Source: Polyangiaceae bacterium
GTDB lineage: Bacteria > Myxococcota_A > Polyangia > Polyangiales > Polyangiaceae
Reading direction: 5' to 3'
Length of the DNA: 64,000 nucleotides
Assembly: GCA_025353725.1 (NCBI GenBank)
Contig: JANXOF010000086.1
Span: 1 to 64,000 of the forward strand
Of this stretch, positions 53,558 to 63,600 are shown piece by piece (positions within the stretch are counted from its first letter, which is position 1; the number at the start of each line of letters is the position of its first letter). The translations under genes and the position numbers were made by a program. The notes beneath the pieces are model-generated. The model was not told the origin of the DNA and ran no database searches. It saw nothing but the letters and a program-made list of their open reading frames with translations.

Positions 53558-54565
53558 CTACTCCTTCTTCGCAGGTAGCTTGGTCGCCGGAGTGGTTGGG
53601 ACCGGCACCGCGCGGCTTGGAAGAGGTGGTGGCGATCGCGGGCCTACCGTCGGTCCTTGCGGGCGCACCGGAAGCGGAGGGGGCAGGGCGGGCGACGACG
53701 CCCTTGACGATGAAGCGACGGAACCCGTCACCGGCGGTGAGACTGCGTTTGCCGTGGGCGGTGCCGCGCCACCTGTGGCCGGAAGGACGGTGTCGACCGG
53801 ATCGAAGCTCTCACTCGACGGTGCGCGCGCTCGCATGCTGCCGGCAGGATTGAGCGGGCGAAGTTTCGGTGATGCGTGAGGGGCTCCTTGAACTCCTCGC
53901 TGCAGCCCCTTTTGCGTCGTAGGGAGCGAATCAGCAGCCGGTGCGGGGGTCAATGCAGGCTCGACCGCGCGTGGCGCAACCTTAGCCGCCAGCTCCCGTT
54001 TGCGTAAAAGGAGAGGCTTGGCGCCTGCGGGTAACGTAGCACCACGGACTTCGCGCTCGAGTAGAGGGCGCGGCACCGCGACGACCGGGTCAACGCGGGA
54101 GACTTCGTCATACGGTATCGGTGGAGCGAATAGCGCGAGGCGGGGCACGGTTGATCCCACCACGGCGACGGGTTCGGCTTGGGCGAGGTCCTGCGTTCCT
54201 ACTTCGACATCGACGTCGACCTCGAACTCGACGCTATCTTTCGATTCGATCGACGGCTCCTCAAAACGTGCTTTCGCCTTCCGGAGATGGCGCTTGTACG
54301 TGCCTGCCTCGATCTGGCGGCAGATGCGCACCCAGTGCATGGCGTACGTATTGTATCGCTGCGTGACCATCTGGAAACGGAAGCGCACTGCGGTGTTACG
54401 GATTTGCTCTTTTCTTAGAAGCGCGAATCGACGATCGACATCCTTCCGCGGCACCATCGGCTCGATTTTCTCGAACCCGAGAAAGTACTGCTCGTAGATA
54501 TTGCGCAAGCGGTCGACACGCTCCTCCAGCTCGCTTAGCGCGATCTCCTGCTCTTTGAGGTTCAC
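53558..54565 (-). CDS. Hypothetical coiled-coil protein with Pro-rich tail
   Basis: A 335-residue soluble protein. Residues 1-105 are helical with a heptad-like start (LKEQEIALSELEERVDRL) and conserved-looking aromatic positions (YEQYFLGFEK, QRYNTYAMHWVRICRQIEAGTYKRH). The rest is low-complexity, rich in Pro, Ala, Ser and Val, and probably disordered. No enzyme motif is present. The N-terminal part suggests a protein-protein or nucleic-acid contact module. It is followed downstream by the convergent small gene at 53146. The start ATG at 54565 lies 25 bases after the stop of the DUF1080-like gene, so the two are likely cotranscribed. Confidence 0.75.
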   Translation of the reverse strand: MNLKEQEIALSELEERVDRLRNIYEQYFLGFEKIEPMVPRKDVDRRFALLRKEQIRNTAVRFRFQMVTQRYNTYAMHWVRICRQIEAGTYKRHLRKAKARFEEPSIESKDSVEFEVDVDVEVGTQDLAQAEPVAVVGSTVPRLALFAPPIPYDEVSRVDPVVAVPRPLLEREVRGATLPAGAKPLLLRKRELAAKVAPRAVEPALTPAPAADSLPTTQKGLQRGVQGAPHASPKLRPLNPAGSMRARAPSSESFDPVDTVLPATGGAAPPTANAVSPPVTGSVASSSRASSPALPPPLPVRPQGPTVGPRSPPPLPSRAVPVPTTPATKLPAKKE

Positions 54566-54590
54566 GTCGGTTTGGCGCCGGCAGCGCCGC

Positions 54591-55586
54591 TTAGAGCGGC
54601 TTGACCTTCACGTTGTCGAAGCAAACTTTTGCTTCCCACTCGTTGAACCCTAGGTGGTCATGGCCTTGCCCGACGAGCGGCGCAGGGTCGTTCCACGTGA
54701 AGAACTCAATACCATCGACCGACCATCGGACTGTTTTTCCGTCATTTCGTTCGATTTTGAAGTGATAAGTTTGGCCGCGCTGGGCAGGCCGTTGACGCGG
54801 GTCGTCCGAGTCCTTGTCGACTTTGATCTCTTTGCGATCGGTGCCGTGCTCGTTTAATCGTGCGAGCACGTGCTGCGAGTTCTTCCATCCGCCAAGGATT
54901 GCAAGGTAACTCGTGGCGTTCGTATACGACGAGCCGGTCGCGTAGGAGACACCGTCGCCCCAGACCTCGGCTTTGAGGTCACCATCGTCCGAGGCTCCGG
55001 TCACGTCGAACTCAATGCGTGCGTTCACGGGAAGCGTTCGGTTCAACCAAATGGGGTGATTGTGTGCGTTTTGCACGCAAAGCCTTCCACCCTCGACGCG
55101 CCAGGCATTCGTTTTGACCTGCACCCAGTCTGGCCCCAGGTTCGCGCGATCGACCGGCATCCGTGCGAGGTCTCTCGTTGGGCCGGCTTCGAGTACCGCG
55201 TCGCGACCGAAAACGCTACCGTCGCCCGCCTCGACCAGCTCACGACCCTCGCGACTCGGCTGCACCCCCGCCTCGAAAGCGGACCACGTGCTTTCGACGA
55301 GAGGGCCGCCCGTATCGGGACGATCGAACGAGTCCTCGAACGGCGCCGTCATCACGTTGAGCGACGGCCGCGACGTCGCGCTGGCCGCAGGGGGCGCTCC
55401 TGCGTCGTAGGGAGGCGCACTCCCCGGTGGGACGCACGCGGGCAAAAGCAAGGATAAGGATCCGACGGAGAGCAGCGCGCTCGCGACGGAAGACCTGCGA
55501 GCCGATCCGACCGCTCTCGTCACGCTCAACTTGCTCGTCACGCTAAGCCTCACGGTGTCTGCGGCCGCTCGATTAAGCCTCACCAC
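54591..55586 (-). CDS. Lipoprotein with DUF1080/LamG-like beta-sandwich
   Basis: A 331-residue exported protein. The long basic N-terminus leads to a signal peptide with lipobox LLPAC near residue 50. The mature part starts with a Pro/Ala linker and then SFDRPDTGG, a typical start of DUF1080/concanavalin-like domains. Later segments include NLGPDWVQVKTNAWRV, HFKIERNDGKTVRWSVDG and DHLGFNEWEAKVCFDNVKV. Such domains bind or hydrolyse glycosides; catalytic residues are not identified. The gene starts at GTG 55586; a shorter start would give a more usual signal peptide. It is divergent from lgt. Confidence 0.8.
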   Translation of the reverse strand: MVRLNRAAADTVRLSVTSKLSVTRAVGSARRSSVASALLSVGSLSLLLPACVPPGSAPPYDAGAPPAASATSRPSLNVMTAPFEDSFDRPDTGGPLVESTWSAFEAGVQPSREGRELVEAGDGSVFGRDAVLEAGPTRDLARMPVDRANLGPDWVQVKTNAWRVEGGRLCVQNAHNHPIWLNRTLPVNARIEFDVTGASDDGDLKAEVWGDGVSYATGSSYTNATSYLAILGGWKNSQHVLARLNEHGTDRKEIKVDKDSDDPRQRPAQRGQTYHFKIERNDGKTVRWSVDGIEFFTWNDPAPLVGQGHDHLGFNEWEAKVCFDNVKVKPL

Positions 55587-55655
55587 GCGGTTTCTACCAC
55601 AGAGTCGAACGATCTTTAGGCCCTACGGGGCCTCTCTGATAAAAACGACCGCGCC

Positions 55656-57161
55656 ATGCACCCGATTCTCTTCCGTATCCCGCTGCCCAAGATGCCGCTG
55701 AAGCTTTGGTGGGCGCTCGCCGCCGTCGCAGCCATCGCCCTCATTTACGCGGCCCTAGGCCAGCGCCGAAAGGAGCGGGCGACGGTGCTTACGGCGCTCG
55801 CGGTCGCCGTGGGCGCCGGCATTGCCGGGTACGTGATGCGCGAGACGAAGTACGAAGCGCCGAACCTTCCCATCTACTCGTATGGCGTGATGCTCGGCCT
55901 CTCGCTCGTGGTGGGTTGGTACGTCACGCTCATGCTCTCCGACCGCGAGGGCATGCCCAAAGAGACGATGGCGAACTGCTACGTGGTCACGGCGATAGCC
56001 GCGATCATCGGCTCACGCGTCCTTTACGTCATTACCAACCTCGATGAGTTCCGCGTCAACACGCACGACGGCTCAAGTGCCATGGACTTCGCTAGCTTTT
56101 TCGCGTTGCGGCGCGGCGGCTTGGTGGCGTACGGCGGCTTTCTCGGAGGCTACGTCGGGAGCTGGCTTTACCTTCAAAAGCACAGAATTCGCCTCATGCC
56201 GTGGGGAGACGTCGCCGTTCCGAGCCTCGCCGCAGGGCTCGCGATCACGCGCATCGGCTGTTACCTCTTTGGCTGCGATTTCGGCAAGCGTCTCCAACCG
56301 ACCGCGCCCGCGTTTCTCACGAAGCTAGGCACGTTCCCGCATTGGCCGACCGGAACGCTTGATGGAAACGGGGATGGCGCGCCTGCATGGTCGAAGCATC
56401 TCGACGCCGCGGGTCACGGAACGCCTGCCGCCGCCGAGCTGATGAAGATGAATCACTCGTGGCCGGTCCACCCGACGCAGCTTTACGAGTCGATCGTCGG
56501 CCTCACGCTTCTCGCGCTGCTCCTCTGGCAACGCAAACACCAGAAGTTTCGCGGCCAGATTTTCTTCCTTTTCGCCTTTTCTTACGGTTACTTACGTTTC
56601 TTGATCGAGATGCTTCGCGACGACTCCGAGCGAGGAGAGTTCGGGACGTTTGCCGTACACCACTTCGTCCCTGCGGCCCTTACGATTATGGGTCTCGCGT
56701 TCGTGTTCGGCATCTCGCTCGGCATCACGAATCTAAAGACCCGCACCATCGCTCGGGTGCTCGCCTTCGTCCCGCCGGTGGTCGCGTACATCGCCCTCGC
56801 CCCGGCAAAGTTCGGCGCGACCGAACCCATGCATGTGTCGACCAGCCAGTGGATCGGCTTGCTCAGTGCCGTCACGGTGGCTTACTTCTACGCGCAGTTC
56901 TGGGAGATCGCCCGGAAGAGCCCGAAAGCCGCGATGAGCCTCGAGTCGTTAGGCGACATCACCCCGACCGAAGACGCCGAGCGCCCGCGCGCCCGTGCCG
57001 ACGAAGAAGACGATGACGCGGACGCCGCAGACGACGATGTCGTCGCCGCCGATCCCGTCGCGCTCCCCAAGAAAAAGGGGAAAAAGAAGGGGAGCTCCGC
57101 GAAGCCGGAATCAGACGCGGCGGGCGAACAGGAGCCCGAACCTGAGCCTCAAAGCTCTTGA
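55656..57161 (+). CDS. lgt: Prolipoprotein diacylglyceryl transferase with extra C-terminal tail
   Basis: A 501-residue inner-membrane enzyme that adds diacylglycerol from phosphatidylglycerol to the lipobox Cys of prolipoproteins. The signature segments are RRGGLVAYGGFLGG (152-165) and TRIGCYLFGCDFGK (198-211), with HPTQLYES and a late YGYLRFLIEMLRDD carrying conserved Arg. About ten membrane helices are predicted. The usual length is 260-300 residues. The excess comes from added N-terminal helices, an insert before HPTQLYE, extra C-terminal helices and a tail of about 75 residues that is first acidic (DDDADAADDD) and then Lys-rich. It should process the many lipoproteins encoded in this window. 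Confidence 0.93.
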   Translation: MHPILFRIPLPKMPLKLWWALAAVAAIALIYAALGQRRKERATVLTALAVAVGAGIAGYVMRETKYEAPNLPIYSYGVMLGLSLVVGWYVTLMLSDREGMPKETMANCYVVTAIAAIIGSRVLYVITNLDEFRVNTHDGSSAMDFASFFALRRGGLVAYGGFLGGYVGSWLYLQKHRIRLMPWGDVAVPSLAAGLAITRIGCYLFGCDFGKRLQPTAPAFLTKLGTFPHWPTGTLDGNGDGAPAWSKHLDAAGHGTPAAAELMKMNHSWPVHPTQLYESIVGLTLLALLLWQRKHQKFRGQIFFLFAFSYGYLRFLIEMLRDDSERGEFGTFAVHHFVPAALTIMGLAFVFGISLGITNLKTRTIARVLAFVPPVVAYIALAPAKFGATEPMHVSTSQWIGLLSAVTVAYFYAQFWEIARKSPKAAMSLESLGDITPTEDAERPRARADEEDDDADAADDDVVAADPVALPKKKGKKKGSSAKPESDAAGEQEPEPEPQSS

Positions 57162-57179
57162 CCAGACGGGGTCCTCCGC

Positions 57180-58805
57180 TCAGCTAAAGGTCGTAGGCAG
57201 GTTCGCACCCTTGAACATGCCCAAAAGGCCGGCTTTATCGGTCGCCTTCAGCCATGCCTCTTTGGGTTCGACCTGCTTCGACTGTACGAGCGCGAAGAGC
57301 GAGTCGTTCATGGTCACCATGCCCTGAGCTTTCGACGTCTGCATGACGCTCGCGAGTTGGAACGTCTTGCCGTCGCGAATGAGGTTCGTCACGGCAGGTG
57401 AGCCAAGCACGATTTCGTGTGCCGCGACGCGACCGCCGCCGATTTTCTTGCACAAGACTTGCGCCACGACGCCCTTGAGCGATTCGCTCAACATGACGCG
57501 GATTTGCGCCTGCCGATCCGTCGGGAACTGATCGATGATGCGGTCGACCGTGCTCACCGCGGTCGTGGTGTGCAGTGTGCCGAACACGAGGTGGCCTGTT
57601 TCTGCCGTCTCAATCGCGATGGCGATAGTCTCGAGATCGCGCATTTCGCCGACGAGCACGATGTCGGGATCTTCCCGGAGTGCGGCTCGGAGTGCGCTTT
57701 TGAAGCTCTTCGTGTTCTGTCCAATCTCGCGCTGATTGACGAGACACTTGATATTTTTGTGAACAAATTCGACTGGATCTTCAATCGTGATGATGTGATC
57801 GGCGCGGTTCTTGTTGATATAGTCCACCATCGCCGCGAGCGTTGTCGACTTGCCCGAACCGGTGGGCCCCGTCACGACGACAAGCCCCTTCGAAAGCCAG
57901 CACAGGTCGATACACGACTTCGGAAGGCCAAGCTTTTCGGCCGTGATGATCTCAATCGGGATTTGACGCAGCACGGCGCCTACGCCGTTACGGTCTTCAA
58001 AGACGTTCACACGAAAGCGTGCGAGCCCGGGGATCTCGTAGGCAAAGTCAGAGTCGCGCAGGGCCGCGAAATCGGCTCGTCCTTTCTCGGTCATGATCTC
58101 GTCGACCAGTGCACCCACGTCGGCGCTCGTGAGCACGCTCTGATCGCGCCCGAAGTGGATTTCGCCATGCACGCGCATCACGGGGTGATCGTTGGAAGAG
58201 AGGTGAAGGTCGGATGCCTTCGACGCGAGCATTTCGCGGAGGAGCGCATCAATTCGCGCGGGACCCGCGTGCGAAGGCGTAGGCGGCTGCGCGTCCGGTG
58301 TCGCTGGGGTTGGCTTGGCGACGGGCCGCGCCGTGGGCGCCTCCAGCTTCGCAAACGGCACCGCGGCCTTCTCTTCGATAGGTGAGTGTGCGACCGCAGG
58401 CGTAGCGGAAGGCACGCCATGACCGCGTGGTGTCACCGCCAGTTCGATGGACGGCGCCGCATGGGCTTGCGTTCTTCCAACGCGCGGCTTTGCAGGACGA
58501 ACCGTAATTCCAATGCCCGCGGCGACGCGAGCGATCTCGACGACATACAAGATGTCGGCATGCTCATAGCGCACGGTGCGCGGGCGCTGCGTCGGCAGGT
58601 CTGCGAGCTCTTCCTGGGAGAGAACGTCTGCCGCCGCGGCCAGGATGAAACGAGGGTTTATAGGCTGTGAGGCGACATCGCGACGTTGACCTCCAGTGAC
58701 GACGTACGGCACCTCGCCCGGCGCGAGTCTGAGCTCGTCAGCCTGCGCGGTTTCGAGCATTTCGACGACGGTTGAGAGTGCGGAGAGCGGCGCGGGATTC
58801 GACAC
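57180..58805 (-). CDS. PilT-like twitching ATPase with N-terminal extension
   Basis: A 541-residue hexameric ATPase of the type IV pilus retraction family. The PilT core covers about 185-541: DALLREMLASKASDLHLSSN begins the N-terminal PAS-like domain, and VVTGPTGSGKST is Walker A. The Asp box and Walker B lie in LRAALREDPDIVLVGEMRD, the His box in FGTLHTT, and the C-terminal part contains LCKKIGGGRVAAHEI. The first 120 residues (LETAQADELRLAPGEVPYVV...) look like a second, degenerate copy of the PilT N-terminal domain, then a Pro/Ala linker. Classical PilT is about 340-370 residues. No other pilus gene is nearby. It may power retraction or act as a PilU-like accessory motor. Confidence 0.9.
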   Translation of the reverse strand: MSNPAPLSALSTVVEMLETAQADELRLAPGEVPYVVTGGQRRDVASQPINPRFILAAAADVLSQEELADLPTQRPRTVRYEHADILYVVEIARVAAGIGITVRPAKPRVGRTQAHAAPSIELAVTPRGHGVPSATPAVAHSPIEEKAAVPFAKLEAPTARPVAKPTPATPDAQPPTPSHAGPARIDALLREMLASKASDLHLSSNDHPVMRVHGEIHFGRDQSVLTSADVGALVDEIMTEKGRADFAALRDSDFAYEIPGLARFRVNVFEDRNGVGAVLRQIPIEIITAEKLGLPKSCIDLCWLSKGLVVVTGPTGSGKSTTLAAMVDYINKNRADHIITIEDPVEFVHKNIKCLVNQREIGQNTKSFKSALRAALREDPDIVLVGEMRDLETIAIAIETAETGHLVFGTLHTTTAVSTVDRIIDQFPTDRQAQIRVMLSESLKGVVAQVLCKKIGGGRVAAHEIVLGSPAVTNLIRDGKTFQLASVMQTSKAQGMVTMNDSLFALVQSKQVEPKEAWLKATDKAGLLGMFKGANLPTTFS

Positions 58806-58957
58806 GATGAGAGCAACCTCCAGTCGACATGAGAATACGTAGGGCCCACGGCCCGGCGTAAAAAATGACGCGGCACGGATTGCGCGGCTGATCTGCTCGC
58901 ACGATCGGCCACACCATCACCTGCGCACAAGTGCGCTAAGCTCCTGGGTCGCCGCTC

Positions 58958-60034
58958 ATGGGTTCACGCGTTCTCGCCGGGTTGTCGTTTTTCGTGGCTT
59001 TTACGGCTGCGCGGGCGGCGTTCGCCGATAAGGTCGTCGTGTTTCCGTTTGCGTCGGCGAAGGGACTGTCAAAACCCGAACTCGAGGAGGCTCGGAAGTG
59101 GACACTCGAGGCGACGATGGCGCGTGGCCACGTTCTTCCGAGTGACGCCGAGATACTGGCCGGGCTCGCGGCCGTACGCGACGGCGCTCCCGATACGAGC
59201 GAAGAATACGTCGCCGCAGGACGCGCCGCGGGCTCACAGTGGACGGTGAGTGGCCGCTTGGAGCGTGTAAACCGTCGGGACACGCTGCCCGCGCGAGGGC
59301 CTGATGGCCACGTCGACGAGGGCGTTAACGCGTACCGCGTCGAGCTGGAGGTCGCGCAAGTGGCGACGGGGCGCATCGAATCGCTCGCGCGCGACATCGA
59401 TGAGGACCAGGCGCCCGTGCAGGTAGCCGAGATGCTCGCGCTCCTTCTGCGTCCCGAAGGCCTGCGCAACGCGACGATTCCCTGGGAAAACATGGCTCCG
59501 CCGAAGCGAAAAGTGAAGCCGCCGGACGTGTCCGAACTTGGACCTGTCGTGCCCGTGCTCCCCGCCGCGACGTCTGCGTATGCGGAGAGCCACACCGCGG
59601 CGGTCGGCTTGTCGCTTGGGTTTTCCACCGCGCTCGTCCGTCCGTCCGAGGCGCGCGGATCGTCGAACGCCATCGCTGTCGGGGCAGCTTTCGCGTACGC
59701 CCTTGAGGCGTTAGCGGGAGTGGAGCTCCGCGGCGTCTTCACGAGTCAAGTGAGTGGGCCAAGGGCTATCGAACTTTCAGCTGGCGCTCGCTATGCGATC
59801 CCCGTGGCGCCGCGACAGCGAGTCTTCGTGGGCCCGGAGGTCCTCGCAGGTGCTCACGTCGCGTTAGGAGCCGAAAAAACGGCACGATTTCTCACTCACG
59901 GTGCGGCATTTGCGTCTTGGGGGCCCAGCGAACGCCTTCAATTCGAGGTTGCTGTCGACGTTGCGGCAGCTTTCGGCGGCTCGGGAACGCTCATCCTCGG
60001 CGGAAGCACGGCGCGTGCGCTCGTGCGTTTTTAA
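58958..60034 (+). CDS. Exported protein with probable outer-membrane beta-barrel domain
   Basis: A 358-residue exported protein. The signal peptide (about 1-23) ends AAFADKVVV. Residues 24-170 form an alpha/beta domain resembling proteins that compute a component score ([36 protein letters not shown]), similar to TolB-N-like domains. A Pro-rich linker precedes a C-terminal part of about 150 residues with alternating beta strands ending in ALVRF, whose terminal Phe suits barrel assembly. Divergent from the PilT-like gene. It is separated by only one base from tsaE, with which it is likely cotranscribed. Confidence 0.75.
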   Translation: MGSRVLAGLSFFVAFTAARAAFADKVVVFPFASAKGLSKPELEEARKWTLEATMARGHVLPSDAEILAGLAAVRDGAPDTSEEYVAAGRAAGSQWTVSGRLERVNRRDTLPARGPDGHVDEGVNAYRVELEVAQVATGRIESLARDIDEDQAPVQVAEMLALLLRPEGLRNATIPWENMAPPKRKVKPPDVSELGPVVPVLPAATSAYAESHTAAVGLSLGFSTALVRPSEARGSSNAIAVGAAFAYALEALAGVELRGVFTSQVSGPRAIELSAGARYAIPVAPRQRVFVGPEVLAGAHVALGAEKTARFLTHGAAFASWGPSERLQFEVAVDVAAAFGGSGTLILGGSTARALVRF

Positions 60035-60035
60035 C

Positions 60036-60527
60036 ATGAGTGCGGAAGTGGACGGAGAACCTCGCGTCGTCGAGCTCTCGCTGCGGCGCCGCCGAGACAC
60101 GACCCACCTAGGAGCGCGCTTGGGAGCGAAGCTTATCGACGGCGACCTCCTGCTCCTTTCAGGCGACCTCGGCGCGGGCAAGACGTTTCTCGCTCGCGCT
60201 GTCGCACGCGTTCTCGGGGTGCCCACGTCACAAGCGATCGCGAGTCCGACGTTTACGCTCGTGCAAGAGTACGAGACGCCACGCGGCATTCTTTTGCATT
60301 GCGACCTTTACCGATTGCGGGCGGACGACCCGCGGAAGACGGCCACCGAGGTTCGCCGTCTCGGTCTCGCAGAACGCCGCGCAGAAGGGGCGATTCTTAT
60401 CGTCGAATGGGGTGAGGGGTGCGGTCGTGAGCTCGGCGGTGAAAGCCAGCTCGCTGTCGAACTCAGGCTTGAGCCACGCGTGGCGCGCGTCACGGGCACG
60501 CGCTCGGCTTTCTTTGAAAACTTATAA
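60036..60527 (+). CDS. tsaE: tRNA threonylcarbamoyladenosine synthesis ATPase TsaE
   Basis: A 163-residue P-loop ATPase needed with TsaB and TsaD to make t6A37 on tRNAs reading ANN codons. Walker A is [12 protein letters not shown], and [11 protein letters not shown] and HCDLYRL are TsaE-specific segments; VEWGEG is the expected C-terminal motif. Length is typical. The ATG at 60036 begins one base after the preceding stop, so translation is probably coupled, although a longer upstream frame exists. tsaB and tsaD are not seen nearby. Confidence 0.94.
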   Translation: MSAEVDGEPRVVELSLRRRRDTTHLGARLGAKLIDGDLLLLSGDLGAGKTFLARAVARVLGVPTSQAIASPTFTLVQEYETPRGILLHCDLYRLRADDPRKTATEVRRLGLAERRAEGAILIVEWGEGCGRELGGESQLAVELRLEPRVARVTGTRSAFFENL

Positions 60528-60690
60528 GTGAATGACGTCGCGTACCTTGCCTTACGTCACAAACGGTCAGCGCTTCGACACGTCCGTCTGCGTCTCGCCG
60601 TAGACCTGACTGCGTCACCGTAGCGTCTCACTGCGGCCTCGCGCCTGATTCGCGAAGCCGGCGCCTGAGGGAGCTGCTACCTGCGCTGCC

Positions 60691-63600
60691 ATGGTCGTTC
60701 GCGCGTCATTCAAATCTTCGCTTTTAGGTATCGTCGCCCTCGGTCTGCTTGGGGCATGTGCCTCTGACTCGAGGAATGACTCCAAGGGTGCGACCCCTTC
60801 GGTCGCGCCCGCCGGGGACGCCGCCGTCGCCGCGAACGTCGTGCATCGCGATAGCGTGAGCGGACGGCCGCGCTTTTCATGGCTGAACGTCGAAGTCGCC
60901 GCGAAGGGCGCCATGAAAGACAAGTCTGCAAGCGATGCCGCATGGGCGACGTTTCGCGCCGTCGCGAAGACCTACGGCTTGAACGAAGACGTCATCGCCT
61001 CCGCGCAGCTCGACTCCGTGCATGATACAGGCGTTGGTCCCGTCATCGCGCGGTTCACACAGACCGTCGACGGCGTGGACGTCTTCCGTTCGCAAATGTC
61101 GATCGCGATGACTCGTGAATTAGACCCGTCGGCGGCGTCTGGTTCGCTCTCGCCGTTGCCCCGAACGTCTGAGCGCGGCTCGTTTACACTCTCCCCCCCC
61201 GCGGCCGTCGCGGCCGCTGCGCGCGCCTTTGGCGCGAAAGTCATTGTCTCGGATGTTCGCGATTCCGGGTCGCTTTCGGGCGGGTTTTCGAGCTACGCGC
61301 TCCGCGCCGGTGCGCTCGGCGAGCGCCGGGAGGTTGCGCCGACCCGTGCAAAGCGCGTCTGGTTCGAGGGCGCGAAAGGGCTCGTTCCTGCCTACTACGT
61401 TGAGCTCCACCTCGGTTCCGACGCGGTGGGCGACGCCGAGCTTCGATCGTACGTCGTGTCAGCCGTCGACAGCACGGTGCTTTACGACCAGTCGATGACC
61501 GCCTCGGAGGCATTCAGCTATCGCGTTTACGCGGACGCCGACGGCGACCGTGCGTTCCACCCGTACGCGGGGCCGCAAGGAAACGCGGGGTTCCCGCACC
61601 CGACAGGCGTGGCGAACGGATTTGACCCCGCGTTTGTCACCCCGAATCTAGTGACCCTGACAAGTTCGCCGTTCAGCAAAAACGACCCTTGGCTTCCAGC
61701 CGGCGCCACGGTCACGACGGGTAACAACGTCGATGCTTTCGCGAACCTCGTTGCGCCGGATGCATTCGGCGACGGCGACCGTCGGGCCGCGGCCACGGCT
61801 GCGAATACCTTCGACTACACGTACAACCACGCGGCGCAGCCTGGCGCGGCCGATTTGAACAACGTTCAAGCGGGCACCGTGCAGCTCTTTTACACCGTGA
61901 ACTTCATGCACGATTGGTTCTACGACGCCGGTTACGACGAGGCGGCGCACAACCCACAATCCGACAATTACGGTCGCGGCGGCGTGGCGGGCGATGCCAT
62001 TACGGCGCAATCGCAGGATGTCGGCGGTCGGAACAACGCGAACGCGTCGACGCCCGCGGACGGCGCATCGCCTCGTATTCGCATGTACGTATTCGACGGT
62101 AACGCGCCCAAGAAGCTCGTCACCCCGGGCGGCGATAAAGAAGTCAACACCGTGGCGTGGGGACCGAAAGTCTTTGCGCAAACAGGCATACTCTCTGAAG
62201 TGTCGCCCGCGCTAGCGTGCGACCCGCTCGTCAACCTGGCGGAAGTCGCGGGGAAGATTGCCCTTATCGACCGCGGTACGTGCTCGGCGCAGATCAAAGC
62301 TCAAAACGCCCAGGCTGCAGGAGCCATCGGCGTGGTCATTGCCAACAATCAGCCCGGCGGTCCCCCGTCGTTTTCGACGGTACCCGGTATTGACCCTGCA
62401 ACGACGTCGCTCCCGACGCTCACCGTTACGCAGGCCGACGGCGCGGCGCTCCACGCCGCTGTCGCCGCAGGACCCGTCGAAGTTACGCTGCGACGTGAGG
62501 AAGCGATCGACAAGGACGGCTCGCTCGATACCTCCGTGGTCGCGCACGAGTGGGGTCACACCCTATCGAATCGCCTTATCGGTAATGGCAGCGGAATCAC
62601 CGGTCAACAGGCTACCGGTATGGGCGAGGGCTGGGCCGACTTCGTCTCTCTGCTCGTCCTGAGTCGCAAAGAGAACGCGACGGCGCCGAGCAATCCGGAC
62701 TGGAGCGGTACGTTTGCCGTCGGCACGTATGACCAAGGCGGAGCAGGCAATCAGGGGTACTATACGGGAATTCGCCGATATCCTTATTCGGTGGCCTTCA
62801 GCAAAAACCCGCTCACCTTCAAGTACGTCGAGAACGGCGTCGCGCTTCCGACGACGGCGCCTATCGCGTTTGGGCAAAACGGCGCGAACAACGCCGAAGT
62901 GCACAACGTGGGCGAGGTTTGGGCTACCATGTTGTGGGAGTGTTACGTCTCGCTGCTCCGCGACCCGCGCTACACGTTCGACCAGGCTAACGAGCGGATG
63001 CGCCGTTACCTTGTCTCGTCCCTCAAGCTCACGCCCATCGGTCCCTCGATTACGGAGGCGCGCGACGCGGTTTTGGCTGCGGCGTACGCCACGGACAAGC
63101 AAGACTTTCAGCACTTCGCGCTCGCCTTTGCGCGCCGGGGAGCCGGCGTCGGCGCGACCTCTCCGGACCGCCAGTCGGCGGCGAACGCGGGCGTCGCGGA
63201 GAGCTACGTCACGGGCGGCGACGTCGCGATCGTCTCAGCGAAGGTCGAAGGCATTGTAACTCCTTGCAACCCCTACGGTATTCTCCGAAATGGCGAGCAC
63301 GGTAAGCTTACTGTCACGCTGCGAAATGCCGGAACCGCGCCGCTTCTCGCGACAACGATGACGCTCACCTCGCCCGGGGGTCAGATGACGTTCCCGGGCG
63401 GACCCGTCGTGGCGGTTGCGCCTCTCCTTCCACTCAGCACGCGGACGACAGTGACCGACGTAGTGCTCGACGGCGCAGTCTTCGCGGCGCCGATCGAGAC
63501 GAAAATCGAGGTCACGGATCCCGACCTCGCGACGCCGCGCACCGTGACGCTCACCAACACGACGGACTTGAACTACGACGTAGCGGTCGCGTCGTCGGCG

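Noticed and set aside
57417-58385. Long plus-strand open frame opposite the PilT-like gene
   Set aside because: Shadow composition rich in Arg, Asp and His; the minus strand encodes Walker and His-box motifs here.
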